From positions 1 through 31,707 of the forward strand of contig DAOUBT010000085.1 of NCBI GenBank assembly GCA_034432595.1: a DNA stretch of 31,707 nt, written 5' to 3'. Positions within the stretch are counted from its first letter, which is position 1, and each line of letters starts with the position of its first letter. The position numbers were made by a program, and so were the translations under genes. This document shows positions 1 through 8,366 of this stretch, piece after piece. The stretch comes from DAOTZR01 sp034432595 (GTDB lineage: Bacteria > Chloroflexota > Anaerolineae > B4-G1 > SLSP01). The notes under the pieces are model-generated. The model was not told where the DNA came from. It searched no databases and saw nothing but the letters and a program-made list of their open reading frames with translations.

Positions 1-236
1 GGCACGCCGTCGGGCGCGATAGCCTCCTCGCCAGCGGGATAAGCGCCCGCGCCGGACGTTACGCTGGCCTCAGGGCTGATGAATGGGGGCACATCCGCGG
101 AAGAAGGCGCGTTGGCCGACGTTGCGGCCGCGCGGCCCGTCCCGGTTTCCGCCACGGACGGCGTGAGCAAAGCGCCACATTCCGGGCAGAGCAGTTTCCC
201 ATCATCAACCCAAGATGAACAATAGGGGCATTGCAT
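1..236 (-). CDS. zinc-ribbon protein, N-terminal part (runs off the left edge)
   Basis: The first 78 codons of a protein are visible; the 3' end lies outside the window. It opens MQCPYC and has a second CPEC pair about 14 residues later, so it starts with a four-cysteine zinc ribbon of the kind used as an N-terminal metal-binding tag in many bacterial membrane or regulatory proteins. After residue 25 the sequence turns Ala/Ser/Thr/Pro-rich and looks like a flexible linker. The ATG at 236 is preceded by GGAGGAG eight bases upstream, and the TGS-kinase gene ends only five bases upstream, so the two are very likely cotranscribed. Function unknown: only the ribbon and linker can be seen. Confidence 0.75.
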   Translation of the reverse strand, partial: MQCPYCSSWVDDGKLLCPECGALLTPSVAETGTGRAAATSANAPSSADVPPFISPEASVTSGAGAYPAGEEAIAPDGV

Positions 237-241
237 GAGCG

Positions 242-1957
242 TTACTCCTCCCAATGGAAATTTTCTAAGGATGAGCCGCCGATAAATTCGCGCAGGATGG
301 AGTTCTCCGGCACCATGCTCGCGGGTGCGGGCACAAACCACTCCAGGAAAGTGAGCAGACGCTTGACTTCAATGCGCTCAGGGCTGTGCGGGTCCACTTG
401 CAACATGAGCGGCTCGACAAAGGGCTTGAGCACGGAGAGTTCATAGGCTAAAGCTGAGTTGAACATGACATCGGCATTTTCCTGATAGGGGAAAATGTGC
501 CTCTTTTCCCCGCGGTGGACGCTTTCCCAACGCGCGATGGTGTCGGCGGCGGTGTAGCCGCGCGTGCGTGCGTCGCGCACAATGCGACGTAACAGGCGCG
601 TGTCGGTGGTGGGGATGCGGTTGTGGCTGTCCAGATTGAGCTGCGTCAGCGCCGAGATGTAGATGCGATAGGCGGCGGTAGACGGCAGGTCGAAAATCAG
701 GTTGGGATTGAGGCCGTGAATGCCCTCGGCGATGAGGATGTGCTGAGGGCCAAGGCGCACGGTTTTCCCCGTTTCGCGCCGCCCCAATTGAAAGTTGAAG
801 CGCGGAAGTTGAACCGACTTGCCGGCAAGCAGGTCGTTGAGTTGTTCGTTCAAAAGCGCCAGATCGAGCGCTTCCAGAGCCTCAAAGTCATAGTCGCCCT
901 TTTCGTCGCGCGGGGTCAGTTCGCGGTTGACGAAGTAGTTATCCATCTCCAACGGGAAGGGGGTCAGGCCCTGCGCGAGGAGTTGGACGGCGAGGCGGCG
1001 CGAGAAGGTGGTCTTGCCGGAGGATGATGGTCCGGCAATGAGAACGATGCGCGTGCCCTGCATGCGGAAGCGGGTGACGATTTGGGACGCGATTTCGGAG
1101 ATTTTGTGTTCGTGCAGCGCCTCGGACACGAGGATGATTTGTTGCAGCTTGCCGTGTTCGATGGCCGCGTTCAGGTCGCTGACGTTTTCGATGGCGAGAT
1201 GTTCGAGCCAGTGGCCGTACTCCCGGAAGACCTGCATGAATTGCGGCGAGGGCACGATGGGCTGGATTTCGGTAGGCTTGTGCCGTCGCGGAAAACGCAG
1301 CAGGAAGCCATCGCCCCAGGGCATGAGGGCAAAGTGCTGCAGGTAACCGGTGGCAGGAACCATGTAGCCGTGGAGATAATCGGCGTAGTCGCCCACGCGG
1401 TACATGCGCAGAAGCGGCTTCTGGGTGACGCGGCGGTAGCGCAGCAGCGCCACTTTATCCATAGCGCCACGCGCGGCGTAGATGTCGCACGCCTGCTCCA
1501 GGGTGACCATTTCACGTTGAATGGGAAGGTCAGCCTCGACGAGGCGACGCATTTCGGCTTCGAGCGCGGCGATTTCCGCCGCCGTGAGAGGAGCGCGTCC
1601 GCGCACCTGACAGAAGTAGGCGCCGAAAGGCAGGGAGTGATCCACGTACAGGTGCAGGGTGGGATCGAGCCGGTAGGCGGCGGCGAGCATGAGATAAATC
1701 AGGGAGCGGCGGTAAATCCGCACTCCCTCAGAATCAGAAAGGGTGAGCGGCGTAACCTTGCTATCCTGAGCGATAGGGAAGGTCAGTTCACGCAAGCGTC
1801 CATCCACGATCGCGGCGACAATAGGGATGGCCGGCTGCGGGTAGGCGGCTTTGATGTAGGCCTCCAACGGCGTACCGATAGGGGCTTCCAGACAACGCCC
1901 ATCCGGCAAGGTAACTTGCGCGCTGGTACGAGGTTGCGCTTCCCAGACTTCGCTCAC
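242..1957 (-). CDS. TGS domain - uridine kinase/phosphoribulokinase-like fusion protein
   Basis: A predicted ATP-dependent nucleoside (uridine-type) kinase of 571 residues with an N-terminal TGS domain. Residues about 10-75 are TGS-like (includes GTPLEAYI), about 90-200 resemble the threonyl-tRNA-synthetase second additional domain, and from about 300 on it is a P-loop kinase with GPSSSGKTT (309-317) followed by the uridine-kinase-like LEMDNYF stretch. The same order occurs in known bacterial uridine-kinase-related proteins such as the Thermotoga one. An in-frame ATG at 1996 lies within about five bases of the predicted transcription start and has no ribosome site. GTG at 1957 has AGAAAGGGA eight bases upstream and is chosen. 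The real substrate and the role of the TGS part are not shown by the sequence. Confidence 0.85.
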   Translation of the reverse strand: MSEVWEAQPRTSAQVTLPDGRCLEAPIGTPLEAYIKAAYPQPAIPIVAAIVDGRLRELTFPIAQDSKVTPLTLSDSEGVRIYRRSLIYLMLAAAYRLDPTLHLYVDHSLPFGAYFCQVRGRAPLTAAEIAALEAEMRRLVEADLPIQREMVTLEQACDIYAARGAMDKVALLRYRRVTQKPLLRMYRVGDYADYLHGYMVPATGYLQHFALMPWGDGFLLRFPRRHKPTEIQPIVPSPQFMQVFREYGHWLEHLAIENVSDLNAAIEHGKLQQIILVSEALHEHKISEIASQIVTRFRMQGTRIVLIAGPSSSGKTTFSRRLAVQLLAQGLTPFPLEMDNYFVNRELTPRDEKGDYDFEALEALDLALLNEQLNDLLAGKSVQLPRFNFQLGRRETGKTVRLGPQHILIAEGIHGLNPNLIFDLPSTAAYRIYISALTQLNLDSHNRIPTTDTRLLRRIVRDARTRGYTAADTIARWESVHRGEKRHIFPYQENADVMFNSALAYELSVLKPFVEPLMLQVDPHSPERIEVKRLLTFLEWFVPAPASMVPENSILREFIGGSSLENFHWEE

Positions 1958-2007
1958 GGTTATGTTCCCTTTCTGTTTAGAATGGCGCGCTTGCACGCGC
2001 GGGGGAA

Positions 2008-2036
2008 ACTATACCGCAAGAGGGGGGTTTTGTAAA
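2008..2036 (-). promoter_or_regulatory. sigma70-type promoter of the TGS-kinase gene
   Basis: On the minus strand TTTACA (2031-2036) and TATAGT (2008-2013) are separated by exactly 17 bases. Transcription should begin near 2001, giving a leader of about 45 bases to the GTG start at 1957. Confidence 0.7.
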
Positions 2037-2059
2037 GTGGCAAAAGGCTAAGAGCGCGC

Positions 2060-2461
2060 CTACTCTTTCGGCCCGGTTTCCATGTCGGAAAGTTGGAGTT
2101 TAAGCGCCCCTACCGAGATGGATGTTTCCCAGAGGGAGAGCGCAAGGGAGACAAGCATCAGGCCGAGTGCAAGGGCGAAGACGATTTCCCCGCCATGCAG
2201 GTATCCCAAGAAGAGCAGCATCATGCTCAACACGCAGCCGAACAGGCTGGCAATGCCGAAGGCCTGCATGTCGCGGATGAGTTCGATGCGCAGGCGCAAA
2301 TTGCGTATCTGTCCTTCGACCAGGACACTTGGTTCGGTCTGATAGCGGCGGTGTAGCTCGCGGATGAGGTTGGCCAGGGTGAGAAAACGGTTGGTGTAGG
2401 CCAGGAGCAGAAGGGAAAGCGCCGGGAAAAGCAGGGCCGGGGTGGTAAGGGTCAGTTCCAT
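2060..2461 (-). CDS. DUF2721 family membrane protein
   Basis: A 133-residue integral membrane protein matching the DUF2721 pattern: an N-terminal hydrophobic segment (residues about 8-26), a charged middle section with the LANLIRELHRR and IRNLRLRIELIRDM stretches, then two more hydrophobic segments (about 65-85 and 90-110). The family has no assigned biochemical function. The reading frame is open further upstream to 2572, but the ATG at 2461 carries AGGAGG seven bases upstream and begins the conserved part, so it is chosen. It stands alone between the kinase promoter and the dehydrogenase gene. Confidence 0.8.
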   Translation of the reverse strand: MELTLTTPALLFPALSLLLLAYTNRFLTLANLIRELHRRYQTEPSVLVEGQIRNLRLRIELIRDMQAFGIASLFGCVLSMMLLFLGYLHGGEIVFALALGLMLVSLALSLWETSISVGALKLQLSDMETGPKE

Positions 2462-2552
2462 GAAAAGCCTCCTTGTGAAAATTGTCAGAGCATTAAACCG
2501 ACCGGCAAAGACAGGCCGAGCTATTTGCCACCCTGTTTGTCCATGCCGAAGC

Positions 2553-2584
2553 GGCGGGGGATAGGCGTCCATCCATCCCCCGCC
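2553..2584 (-). terminator. hairpin downstream of the hydroxyacyl-CoA dehydrogenase gene
   Basis: GGCGGGGGAT (2553-2562) pairs with ATCCCCCGCC (2575-2584) over 10 bp with a 12-base loop, just past the stop of the dehydrogenase gene. There is no U-tract, so it may be a weak or factor-assisted terminator or an mRNA-stabilising hairpin. Confidence 0.45.
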
Positions 2585-2599
2585 GTGGACAAAGTCTGT

Positions 2600-3508
2600 T
2601 TAACGTCCGCCCTTTAACCAGCCAGGAGCCTGATAAGCAGGGTTGGGATAGGTGTAGAAGCCCTTGCCGGTTTTAACACCCAGTTCACCTTTTTCGATTT
2701 TATCCAGCAAAATCTTGGGTGGCAAATCCGAAGGATCGCCCGATTCTTTGTAATAGCTCAACTCAATATCGCGCACCACATCAAGCCCCACCATATCCAT
2801 CATGCCGAAGGGACCTGCCGGACCGCCCACAGCAATCATCCAGGCGCGATCTACATCTTCGGGAGAAGCGATCCCCTCATCCACAATGTGCAGGCATTCT
2901 TTTTTGATAGCGCGCCAGACTCGATTGAAAATAAAGCCGGTGCTTTCCTTCTGTACCATCAGCGGTGTAAGGCCAAGATGGAGCACAAAGTGCCACGCCG
3001 TCTCCACCGTCTCATCCGAGGTGCGTGAACCACGCATAATTTCGACCATCGGACGCTGCCAGACAGGCGGGAAGAAGTGCATGTTGAGCACTTTGTCGGG
3101 GCGCTGCGTGGCATCTTCAAGAGCAGAAGCCCGGATGGAGGAGCTCGTGGTGGCGAGTATCGTTCTCGCCGGGCAAAGCGCGTCAAGCCGGGCGAAGACT
3201 TCGCGTTTCAGGTCAAGTTGCTCCGGCACGGCCTCGATCACCAGGTCAGCCTGTGCAACCCCCTCTTGCAGATCTACCGTAGCATGGATGCGACTCAGAA
3301 CAGCCTCCCTGGCTTCGGCAGGAAGCTGCTGACGCTCGACACGGCGATTCAACTCCTGAGCCTGTCCCTGCGCAGCGCGCTGCAAGGCTTCGGGATGCGG
3401 ATCAATCATCCAGACGGTATAGTCGTGAAGAGCACACTGCAGAGCGATTTGTGTCCCCATGAACCCGGCGCCCACAATGCTGACGACTTTTAAGGGTGTG
3501 TCTGACAT
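2600..3508 (-). CDS. 3-hydroxyacyl-CoA dehydrogenase family protein
   Basis: An NAD-dependent enzyme of 302 residues that oxidises or reduces 3-hydroxyacyl-CoA, typically in beta-oxidation or butyrate metabolism. The Rossmann motif GAGFMG is at residues 13-18, the IEAVPE segment near 91, the TTSSS stretch at about 120-124, and the catalytic His at 144 in MHFFPPVWQ. Family members usually have HFFNPV here; the Asn-to-Pro change and the extra Trp suggest an unusual substrate. The C-terminal domain (about 190-300) includes FIFNRVWRAI and KTGKGFYTY. ATG 3508 is chosen because AGGAGG lies eight bases upstream; the longer open frame crosses the promoter. It is monocistronic here. Substrate (hydroxybutyryl-CoA or other) is uncertain. 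Confidence 0.88.
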   Translation of the reverse strand: MSDTPLKVVSIVGAGFMGTQIALQCALHDYTVWMIDPHPEALQRAAQGQAQELNRRVERQQLPAEAREAVLSRIHATVDLQEGVAQADLVIEAVPEQLDLKREVFARLDALCPARTILATTSSSIRASALEDATQRPDKVLNMHFFPPVWQRPMVEIMRGSRTSDETVETAWHFVLHLGLTPLMVQKESTGFIFNRVWRAIKKECLHIVDEGIASPEDVDRAWMIAVGGPAGPFGMMDMVGLDVVRDIELSYYKESGDPSDLPPKILLDKIEKGELGVKTGKGFYTYPNPAYQAPGWLKGGR

Positions 3509-3563
3509 GGTTTTAATCCTCCTGTTGTAAAATTTTTTTGCGGGCCAATCATGGCAAGCAACC

Positions 3564-3590
3564 ATTGTAATTAAGCCGTAGATTTGTCAA
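3564..3590 (-). promoter_or_regulatory. candidate promoter of the hydroxyacyl-CoA dehydrogenase gene
   Basis: Minus-strand TTGACA (3585-3590), a consensus -35 box, and TACAAT (3564-3569) are separated by a short 15-base spacer. Both boxes are good; the spacing is suboptimal. Confidence 0.5.
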
Positions 3591-3663
3591 ATACCCCTGC
3601 GTCGTCACAAGCGCCACTCACCCATCAAGCCCGAATCCACAACAGGCGGCCCAAGCCCTTTCT

Positions 3664-3708
3664 CATAAAAAATAAAAACGCACGGCGGGACGTGGTCGTC
3701 CCGCCGTG
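3664..3708 (-). terminator. Rho-independent terminator of the nuo operon
   Basis: A perfect 12-bp stem (CACGGCGGGACG, 3681-3692, with its complement 3697-3708) and a 4-base loop is followed on the minus strand by CGTTTTTATTTTTTATG. It begins 17 bases after the nuoI stop. Confidence 0.9.
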
Positions 3709-3725
3709 GATGGCGCTGACTCCGC

Positions 3726-4295
3726 CTACTTCCTGGCCGCTTTGGCGGCTTTCTTCGCCTGCTCCTCGGCGTAATCCGTGGGATGAATCTGCGCGTGGTA
3801 GCTTTCGGGCTTGCTCAGCTCCTGCAGATTGCGGAAGCCGGGGCGCGTGTAGCTGGCCACTTCGTAAGCCTGATCCATCTTGATGGCGTCAAAGGGACAA
3901 AATTCGGCGCACAGGCCACACCCCATGCACAGGCTGGTGTCGAGATGATAAGCCGCCGGGTAACGCGCAGGCTTGCCCGTCTCCGGGTCGGTCGCGCGTT
4001 CGATCCAGATACATTGCACCGGACAGGCCTGCACGCAGATGCCGCACGCCGTGCAGCGCGTCTGCTGCGTCTCCGCGTCTACCACCAGGAAAGGCAGATT
4101 GCGCGAGCGCTCCGGCAAGGGCAGGCGCTCTTTGGGGTACTCCACCGTAAAAGCTCCGCTGCCATAAGCGCTCTGTCGCAGCGACAGGTTTTCGGGCTGA
4201 TTGCGCTTGCCTTTGAAGCGCAATTCATCCACGTAAGTCATCACAAAGTGATAGAAAGCAATGCCTAAGGTTTTGATCACGCCCCAGCCGTACAT
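3726..4295 (-). CDS. nuoI: NADH-quinone oxidoreductase subunit I
   Basis: The 189-residue ferredoxin-like subunit of the complex I peripheral arm, carrying iron-sulfur clusters N6a and N6b that pass electrons towards NuoB. Two CxxCxxCxxxCP motifs are intact: C81/C84/C87/C91 and C123/C126/C129/C133. The N-terminal hydrophobic amphipathic segment (VIKTLGIAFYHFVMTYV) fits docking to the membrane arm. Its ATG shares one base with the TAA of nuoCD (TAATG), with GGAGGT just upstream inside nuoCD, so translation is coupled. It is the last gene of the operon before a strong terminator. Confidence 0.95.
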   Translation of the reverse strand: MYGWGVIKTLGIAFYHFVMTYVDELRFKGKRNQPENLSLRQSAYGSGAFTVEYPKERLPLPERSRNLPFLVVDAETQQTRCTACGICVQACPVQCIWIERATDPETGKPARYPAAYHLDTSLCMGCGLCAEFCPFDAIKMDQAYEVASYTRPGFRNLQELSKPESYHAQIHPTDYAEEQAKKAAKAARK

Positions 4296-6031
4296 TAGCG
4301 ATCTACCTCCCCCATCGTCAGGTCAATACTGGCCAGAATGACCACCACATCGGCAATCTTGGCCAGGCGCGTGAGCTGACTCAGCGCCCCAAGGTTGATA
4401 AGCGACGTGGCGCGAATGTGATAGCGGTACGGATTGGCGCCGCCATCCGAGACCAGATAGAAGCCCAGCTCGCCCTTCGGCGCCTCGATGCGACCATACG
4501 CCTCGCCCGCAGGGAGCTTGAGCAGCGGCGTGAGTTTCTTCGCCTGAATCGGCCCTTCGGGGATGGAACGCAGCGCCTGTTTGAGGATGCGCAAACTCTG
4601 CCACATCTCATCGAAGCGCACGCGGATGCGGTCGTAAGCATCGCCGCCATAGCGCACCGCCACATCGAAATCAAAGCGGTCATAGACGCCATACGGCTCG
4701 GCGCGGCGAATGTCGTAAGGAACCCCCGACGCGCGCAGCACCGGCCCGCTGCAGCCCAATGAAATCGCATCCTTGGGCGAAAGCACGCCCACGCCTACAG
4801 AACGAGCTTTCACAATCTCGTTTTCCGTCAGCATGGTCTGCATCATCTCAATTTTGCGCGGCAGGCGATCCTCCACCAGAGCCAGGGCACGTTCCACCCA
4901 ACCTTCGGGCAAATCCGCCGCCACGCCACCGGGACGCATGTAATTAAACATCATGCGCGCGCCGGAGACGGCCTCAAACAAGTCGAGGATAAGTTCGCGT
5001 TCCTCCAGCCCGTACAGCGACGCGGTCATGTAAATCCCCACATCATTGCCGAAGAAGCCGGTCGCCACCAGGTGGTTGACGATACGCATGAACTCGGCCA
5101 TGATAACGCGGATGTACTGCGCGCGCTCCGGCACTTCCCACCCCAACAGCTTCTCCATGGCGATGACGTAGGCCAGGTTGTTGGTCATGCCGTTGATGTA
5201 ATCCAGGCGGTCGGTGTAGGGGATGTTCTGAATCCAGGTATTGCGTTCACCGATCTTTTCGTGATTGCGGTGCAGGTAGCCGAAAACCGGCTCCAGGTGT
5301 TGCACCGTTTCGCCATCAAGCCGCACCGCAAGGCGCAGCACGCCGTGCGTGCTGGGGTGATGCGGCCCCATGTTGAGAATCATCTCATCGGTCTTGAGTG
5401 GCTTGTTGGGATCGCGGTCCGCGGAAAGCATTCGCTGATACAGCGCCTGATCAGCCGCGTCAAACGAAAAGCCCTCCGCCACCCAGCCTTCGGGCAGGCG
5501 AATGTTGTCGCGCATCGGCGTGCGCTCCTCCGCCATGACGGGCTGCCCGCCCTTGGGGAAGCGCGAGCTGTAAGGTTTGTGCTCCTCTTCGTAATAAGCT
5601 TCGTGCCAGTCCTTGCGCAGCGGGAAGCCGTCGAACCCCTCCCACATCAGCAGGCGGCGCAGGTCGGGATGCCCCTCGAAGCGCACGCCGAACATATCCC
5701 ACACCTCGCGCTCCTGGAAATTGGCCGAACCGAACTCCGGCGTGAGGGAGGGCAAAACCGGATTGCTGCGCTTTGCATCCACGTGGAGCACCAGTTCCGG
5801 TCCACCGGCGATGCGGTAAAAGTGGTACACCACATCAATGATATCGCGCTGCGGATAATCCACCGCGGTGACGCTGGAAAGGTAATTAAACCCCAACTCG
5901 TCCCGCAAGTAGCGGGCCACATCCACCAACTGCCGTTTACTGACGTGAAAGCCGTTGGCCTCCAGGGTGACACCGGGGAAGCGCTCTTGCAAAGTGGGGA
6001 ACAGCTCTTGCATCAGTTCAGCGGATTTCAT
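4295..6031 (-). CDS. nuoCD: NADH-quinone oxidoreductase fused subunits C and D
   Basis: A 578-residue fusion of the 30-kDa (NuoC) and 49-kDa (NuoD) subunits. Residues 1 to about 165 are NuoC, with the signature around EREVWDMFGVRFEGHPDLRR (107-126). After a linker (about 165-212), NuoD begins near DEMILNMGPHHPSTHG (215-230), the loop near the quinone site. Fused CD subunits are known from E. coli and others, and the size is close to E. coli NuoCD (about 600). The ATG at 6031 overlaps the end of nuoB by four bases (ATGA), so translation is coupled. No frameshift or missing segment is evident. Confidence 0.95.
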   Translation of the reverse strand: MKSAELMQELFPTLQERFPGVTLEANGFHVSKRQLVDVARYLRDELGFNYLSSVTAVDYPQRDIIDVVYHFYRIAGGPELVLHVDAKRSNPVLPSLTPEFGSANFQEREVWDMFGVRFEGHPDLRRLLMWEGFDGFPLRKDWHEAYYEEEHKPYSSRFPKGGQPVMAEERTPMRDNIRLPEGWVAEGFSFDAADQALYQRMLSADRDPNKPLKTDEMILNMGPHHPSTHGVLRLAVRLDGETVQHLEPVFGYLHRNHEKIGERNTWIQNIPYTDRLDYINGMTNNLAYVIAMEKLLGWEVPERAQYIRVIMAEFMRIVNHLVATGFFGNDVGIYMTASLYGLEERELILDLFEAVSGARMMFNYMRPGGVAADLPEGWVERALALVEDRLPRKIEMMQTMLTENEIVKARSVGVGVLSPKDAISLGCSGPVLRASGVPYDIRRAEPYGVYDRFDFDVAVRYGGDAYDRIRVRFDEMWQSLRILKQALRSIPEGPIQAKKLTPLLKLPAGEAYGRIEAPKGELGFYLVSDGGANPYRYHIRATSLINLGALSQLTRLAKIADVVVILASIDLTMGEVDR

Positions 6032-6660
6032 GCCTGCGCCTCCTTTTCCGTCACAGCGGCGATGCGTTCTTCAATCACCCGCAGATGCTCATCGGGGTTC
6101 ACAATCAGATCCGGGCCTAACAGCGGCACAGGAATGCCGGGGTCGGGTTCGGATGAGAATGCGCGCATCTGACGGATGGGTTCGTGACCGATGCGCTCAT
6201 GCAGGGCCAACAGGGCGTGGATGAGCGCCTCCGGACGCGGCGGGCAACCGGGAATGTACACATCCACCGGAATGAGTTTATCTACGCCGGAAACCACGTT
6301 ATACCCTTCTTTGAAAGGTCCGCCAGAGACGGCACACGCCCCCATGGCCACCACATATTTCGGCTCGGCCATCTGATTGTAGATGCGCACGAGCTGCGGG
6401 GCCATCTTTTTGGTGACCGTTCCGGAAACGATGAGTAGATCCGCCTGACGCGGGCTTGGGCGCATGATTTCCATGCCGAAACGGGCCAGGTCAAAGCGGG
6501 AAGCCGCCGCGGCAATCATTTCAAACGCGCAGCAAGCCAGACCAAAGAGGATGGGCCACAGCGAACGCTGTCGCGCCCAGGCATACACCTGATCGAGCGA
6601 GAACACTCGCACGGCGCCCTGCAACTCAGGGGGAATTTCAGGCAACGTCACATCCTTCAT
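6028..6660 (-). CDS. nuoB: NADH-quinone oxidoreductase subunit B
   Basis: The 210-residue subunit that carries cluster N2, the last electron donor before quinone. The ligand cysteines are visible: the tandem pair C43-C44 in LACCAFE, C109 in GACAVSGGPF, and C139 in PGCPPRPE. A GTG two codons upstream (6666) is possible but too close to the ribosome site; ATG 6660 has GAGGAGG nine bases upstream and is chosen. It is first in the nuoB-nuoCD-nuoI operon. No nuoA precedes it and no nuoH, J-N follows, so the remaining complex I genes must lie elsewhere. Confidence 0.95.
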   Translation of the reverse strand: MKDVTLPEIPPELQGAVRVFSLDQVYAWARQRSLWPILFGLACCAFEMIAAAASRFDLARFGMEIMRPSPRQADLLIVSGTVTKKMAPQLVRIYNQMAEPKYVVAMGACAVSGGPFKEGYNVVSGVDKLIPVDVYIPGCPPRPEALIHALLALHERIGHEPIRQMRAFSSEPDPGIPVPLLGPDLIVNPDEHLRVIEERIAAVTEKEAQA

Positions 6661-6704
6661 GCACACTATCCTCCTCTATGGAAATGACCCAACATCCAGG
6701 CCTG

Positions 6705-6733
6705 ATTATAGCACACTGACACAGGAAGCAAGC
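6705..6733 (-). promoter_or_regulatory. promoter of the nuoB-CD-I operon
   Basis: A consensus TATAAT (-10, 6705-6710) on the minus strand has GCTTGC 17 bases upstream (6728-6733) as a weak -35; TTGCTT at a 15-base spacing is an alternative. It sits between the glgC terminator and nuoB. Confidence 0.6.
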
Positions 6734-6734
6734 G

Positions 6735-6768
6735 CAAAGAAACCGCCCCCGCGTCAACGGGGGCGGTT
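6735..6768 (-). terminator. Rho-independent terminator of glgC
   Basis: An 11-bp perfect stem (AACCGCCCCCG, 6741-6751, with 6758-6768) and 6-base loop lies 12 bases after the glgC stop. On the minus strand it runs into TTTCTTTG, a modest U-tract. Confidence 0.8.
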
Positions 6769-6780
6769 CTTCACCCAGCT

Positions 6781-8049
6781 TCAGATAATCGTGCCGTCCG
6801 GGATGGTGACGTTCTTAGGGATGACGACAATGCCATCGCGCACGACGTAGCTATCGGTCTCCTCGTCCGGCATTCCGCTATGGTCGCGAATGACAACCCG
6901 CTTGCCGATGCGCACGTTTTTATCGAGGATGGCACACTCGATGACGCTGCCCTCGCCGATGCCAACATCGGGCAGGCCCAGCCGCTTATTCCGCTCACGT
7001 TCCGTATCGGTTTCATAGTAGTCCGCGCCCATCATCACCACGCGGTGGAGATGCGCGCCGGGTTTGATGATACTGCGCAGGCCGATCACGCTTTCGCGAA
7101 TGGAGGCGCGCTCAATCACGCAACCAGGAGCGAGGAAGACATCAATCATATCCGAGGCCATGATGCGGCTACCGGGCAGGTAGCGCGAGCGCGTGTAAAT
7201 CGGCCAGTTTGCGTCGTACAAATCGAAAGGCGGATTGGGACGCGCCAGGTCGAGGTTCACCTCGTAGAAGGAACGCACCGTCCCAATGTCCTCCCAATAG
7301 CCATCAAAAGGATAAGCGTACACCTTGAGGCCGCGTTCAATGGAAGCCGGAATGATGTGCTTGCCAAAATCGGAGCCGCTCTCGTTCAGTAACAGGTCAA
7401 TCAGCGTCTGCGTGTTGAAGACATAAATGCCCATCGAAGCCATGTAGGGCAAGGGGCCTTCCAGGCTTTCCAGGCCAGCGAGTTTGTCCGCTGGCGGCTT
7501 CTCGACGAAACGCTGAATCAGCCCATCCGCGTTGGCCTGCAGAATGCCGAAGCGCGTCGCCTCGTCCGCGCCGACCGGCTTGACTGCAATGGTAATATCA
7601 GCCTCATGCGCGCGATGGAACTCGACAAATTTTGCGTAATCCATCTTATACAGGTGGTCGCCGGAGAGAATCAAGACCTCGCTCGAACGCGCAGCCTGAA
7701 TCTGGAACAACTGCTTGCGGAAGGCATCCGCTGTGCCCTGATACCAGGATGAACTTTGCGGGGTCTGCTCTGCAGCAAGGATTTGCACCCAGCCATCGGA
7801 GAAACTATCGAAGTTGTAGGTTTGGGAAATGTGCCGATGCAGCGAAACAGAATTGAACTGCGTCAGCACGTAAATGTGGTTGATATCCGAGTTGATGCAG
7901 TTGCTGATGGGAATATCAATCAAGCGGTAGTGACCGGCTAAAGGCACGGCGGGTTTGGCCCGCAGCTTGGTGAGCGGATACAGGCGCGTCCCCGCCCCAC
8001 CCCCTAAAATCACCGCCAGCACATCTTTCATAGACGACATCTTACTCAT
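6781..8049 (-). CDS. glgC: glucose-1-phosphate adenylyltransferase
   Basis: A 422-residue ADP-glucose pyrophosphorylase, the committed step of glycogen synthesis (ATP + glucose-1-phosphate to ADP-glucose). The nucleotide-binding GGGAGTRLYPLT is at 16-27, followed by KPAVPLAGHYRLIDIPISNC, and the C-terminal third is a left-handed beta-helix with hexapeptide-type repeats ending in VIPKNVTIPDGTII. The length is normal for bacterial GlgC. The start is one of three nearby in-frame ATGs; the first (8049) has AGGAGG five bases upstream. It is a single-gene unit with its own promoter and terminator. Confidence 0.95.
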   Translation of the reverse strand: MSKMSSMKDVLAVILGGGAGTRLYPLTKLRAKPAVPLAGHYRLIDIPISNCINSDINHIYVLTQFNSVSLHRHISQTYNFDSFSDGWVQILAAEQTPQSSSWYQGTADAFRKQLFQIQAARSSEVLILSGDHLYKMDYAKFVEFHRAHEADITIAVKPVGADEATRFGILQANADGLIQRFVEKPPADKLAGLESLEGPLPYMASMGIYVFNTQTLIDLLLNESGSDFGKHIIPASIERGLKVYAYPFDGYWEDIGTVRSFYEVNLDLARPNPPFDLYDANWPIYTRSRYLPGSRIMASDMIDVFLAPGCVIERASIRESVIGLRSIIKPGAHLHRVVMMGADYYETDTERERNKRLGLPDVGIGEGSVIECAILDKNVRIGKRVVIRDHSGMPDEETDSYVVRDGIVVIPKNVTIPDGTII

Positions 8050-8083
8050 TGCGGCCTCCTGAAGGTAAAATCGGCTTGCTTTA

Positions 8084-8112
8084 ATTATAGAATACGTCCA
8101 AAAGAATGCAAA
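8084..8112 (-). promoter_or_regulatory. promoter of glgC
   Basis: Minus-strand TTTGCA (8107-8112) and consensus TATAAT (8084-8089) are 17 bases apart, with a leader of about 28 bases. Confidence 0.7.
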
Positions 8113-8208
8113 ATGGGCGGCAATCCCGAAAGCCCCAAACCCCTCGTTGCGTTGCCCGGAGCTGAAGGGGCCGGGCTAATCAGGCAAAAGGCTCTGGGGC
8201 TAACAAGG

Positions 8209-8237
8209 GGTGGACGAAGGCCAAGCCTTCATCCACC
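8209..8237. repeat. palindromic repeat element, member of the window-wide family
   Basis: GGTGGACGAAGGC (8209-8221) faces GCCTTCATCCACC (8225-8237) across a three-base CAA loop, with one mismatch. It belongs to the same family as the palindromes near 17653 and 20583-21064. The rest of the interval between the glgC promoter and the moa promoter (8113-8321) shows no open frame with a convincing start or ribosome site. Confidence 0.7.
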
Positions 8238-8321
8238 ACCCTCTCGCCCACTCAGTTACCCGGCTGAAAACGGCGATTTCAATGACTGCTGCGCTATGGA
8301 AGGACAGGCCGTTACCCCATT

Positions 8322-8349
8322 TTGACTATTCTTCCCCTTCAAGTACAAT
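8322..8349 (+). promoter_or_regulatory. promoter of the moaACDE operon
   Basis: TTGACT (8322-8327) and TACAAT (8344-8349) are separated by 16 bases. The predicted start near 8356 is about 11 bases before the riboswitch aptamer, the expected layout. Confidence 0.7.
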
Positions 8350-8366
8350 AGTTGCACTGAACGTTA

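Noticed and set aside
1082..2035. 317-codon plus-strand frame opposite the TGS-kinase gene
   Set aside because: Antisense shadow; the minus-strand protein has clear TGS and P-loop motifs and a strong promoter.
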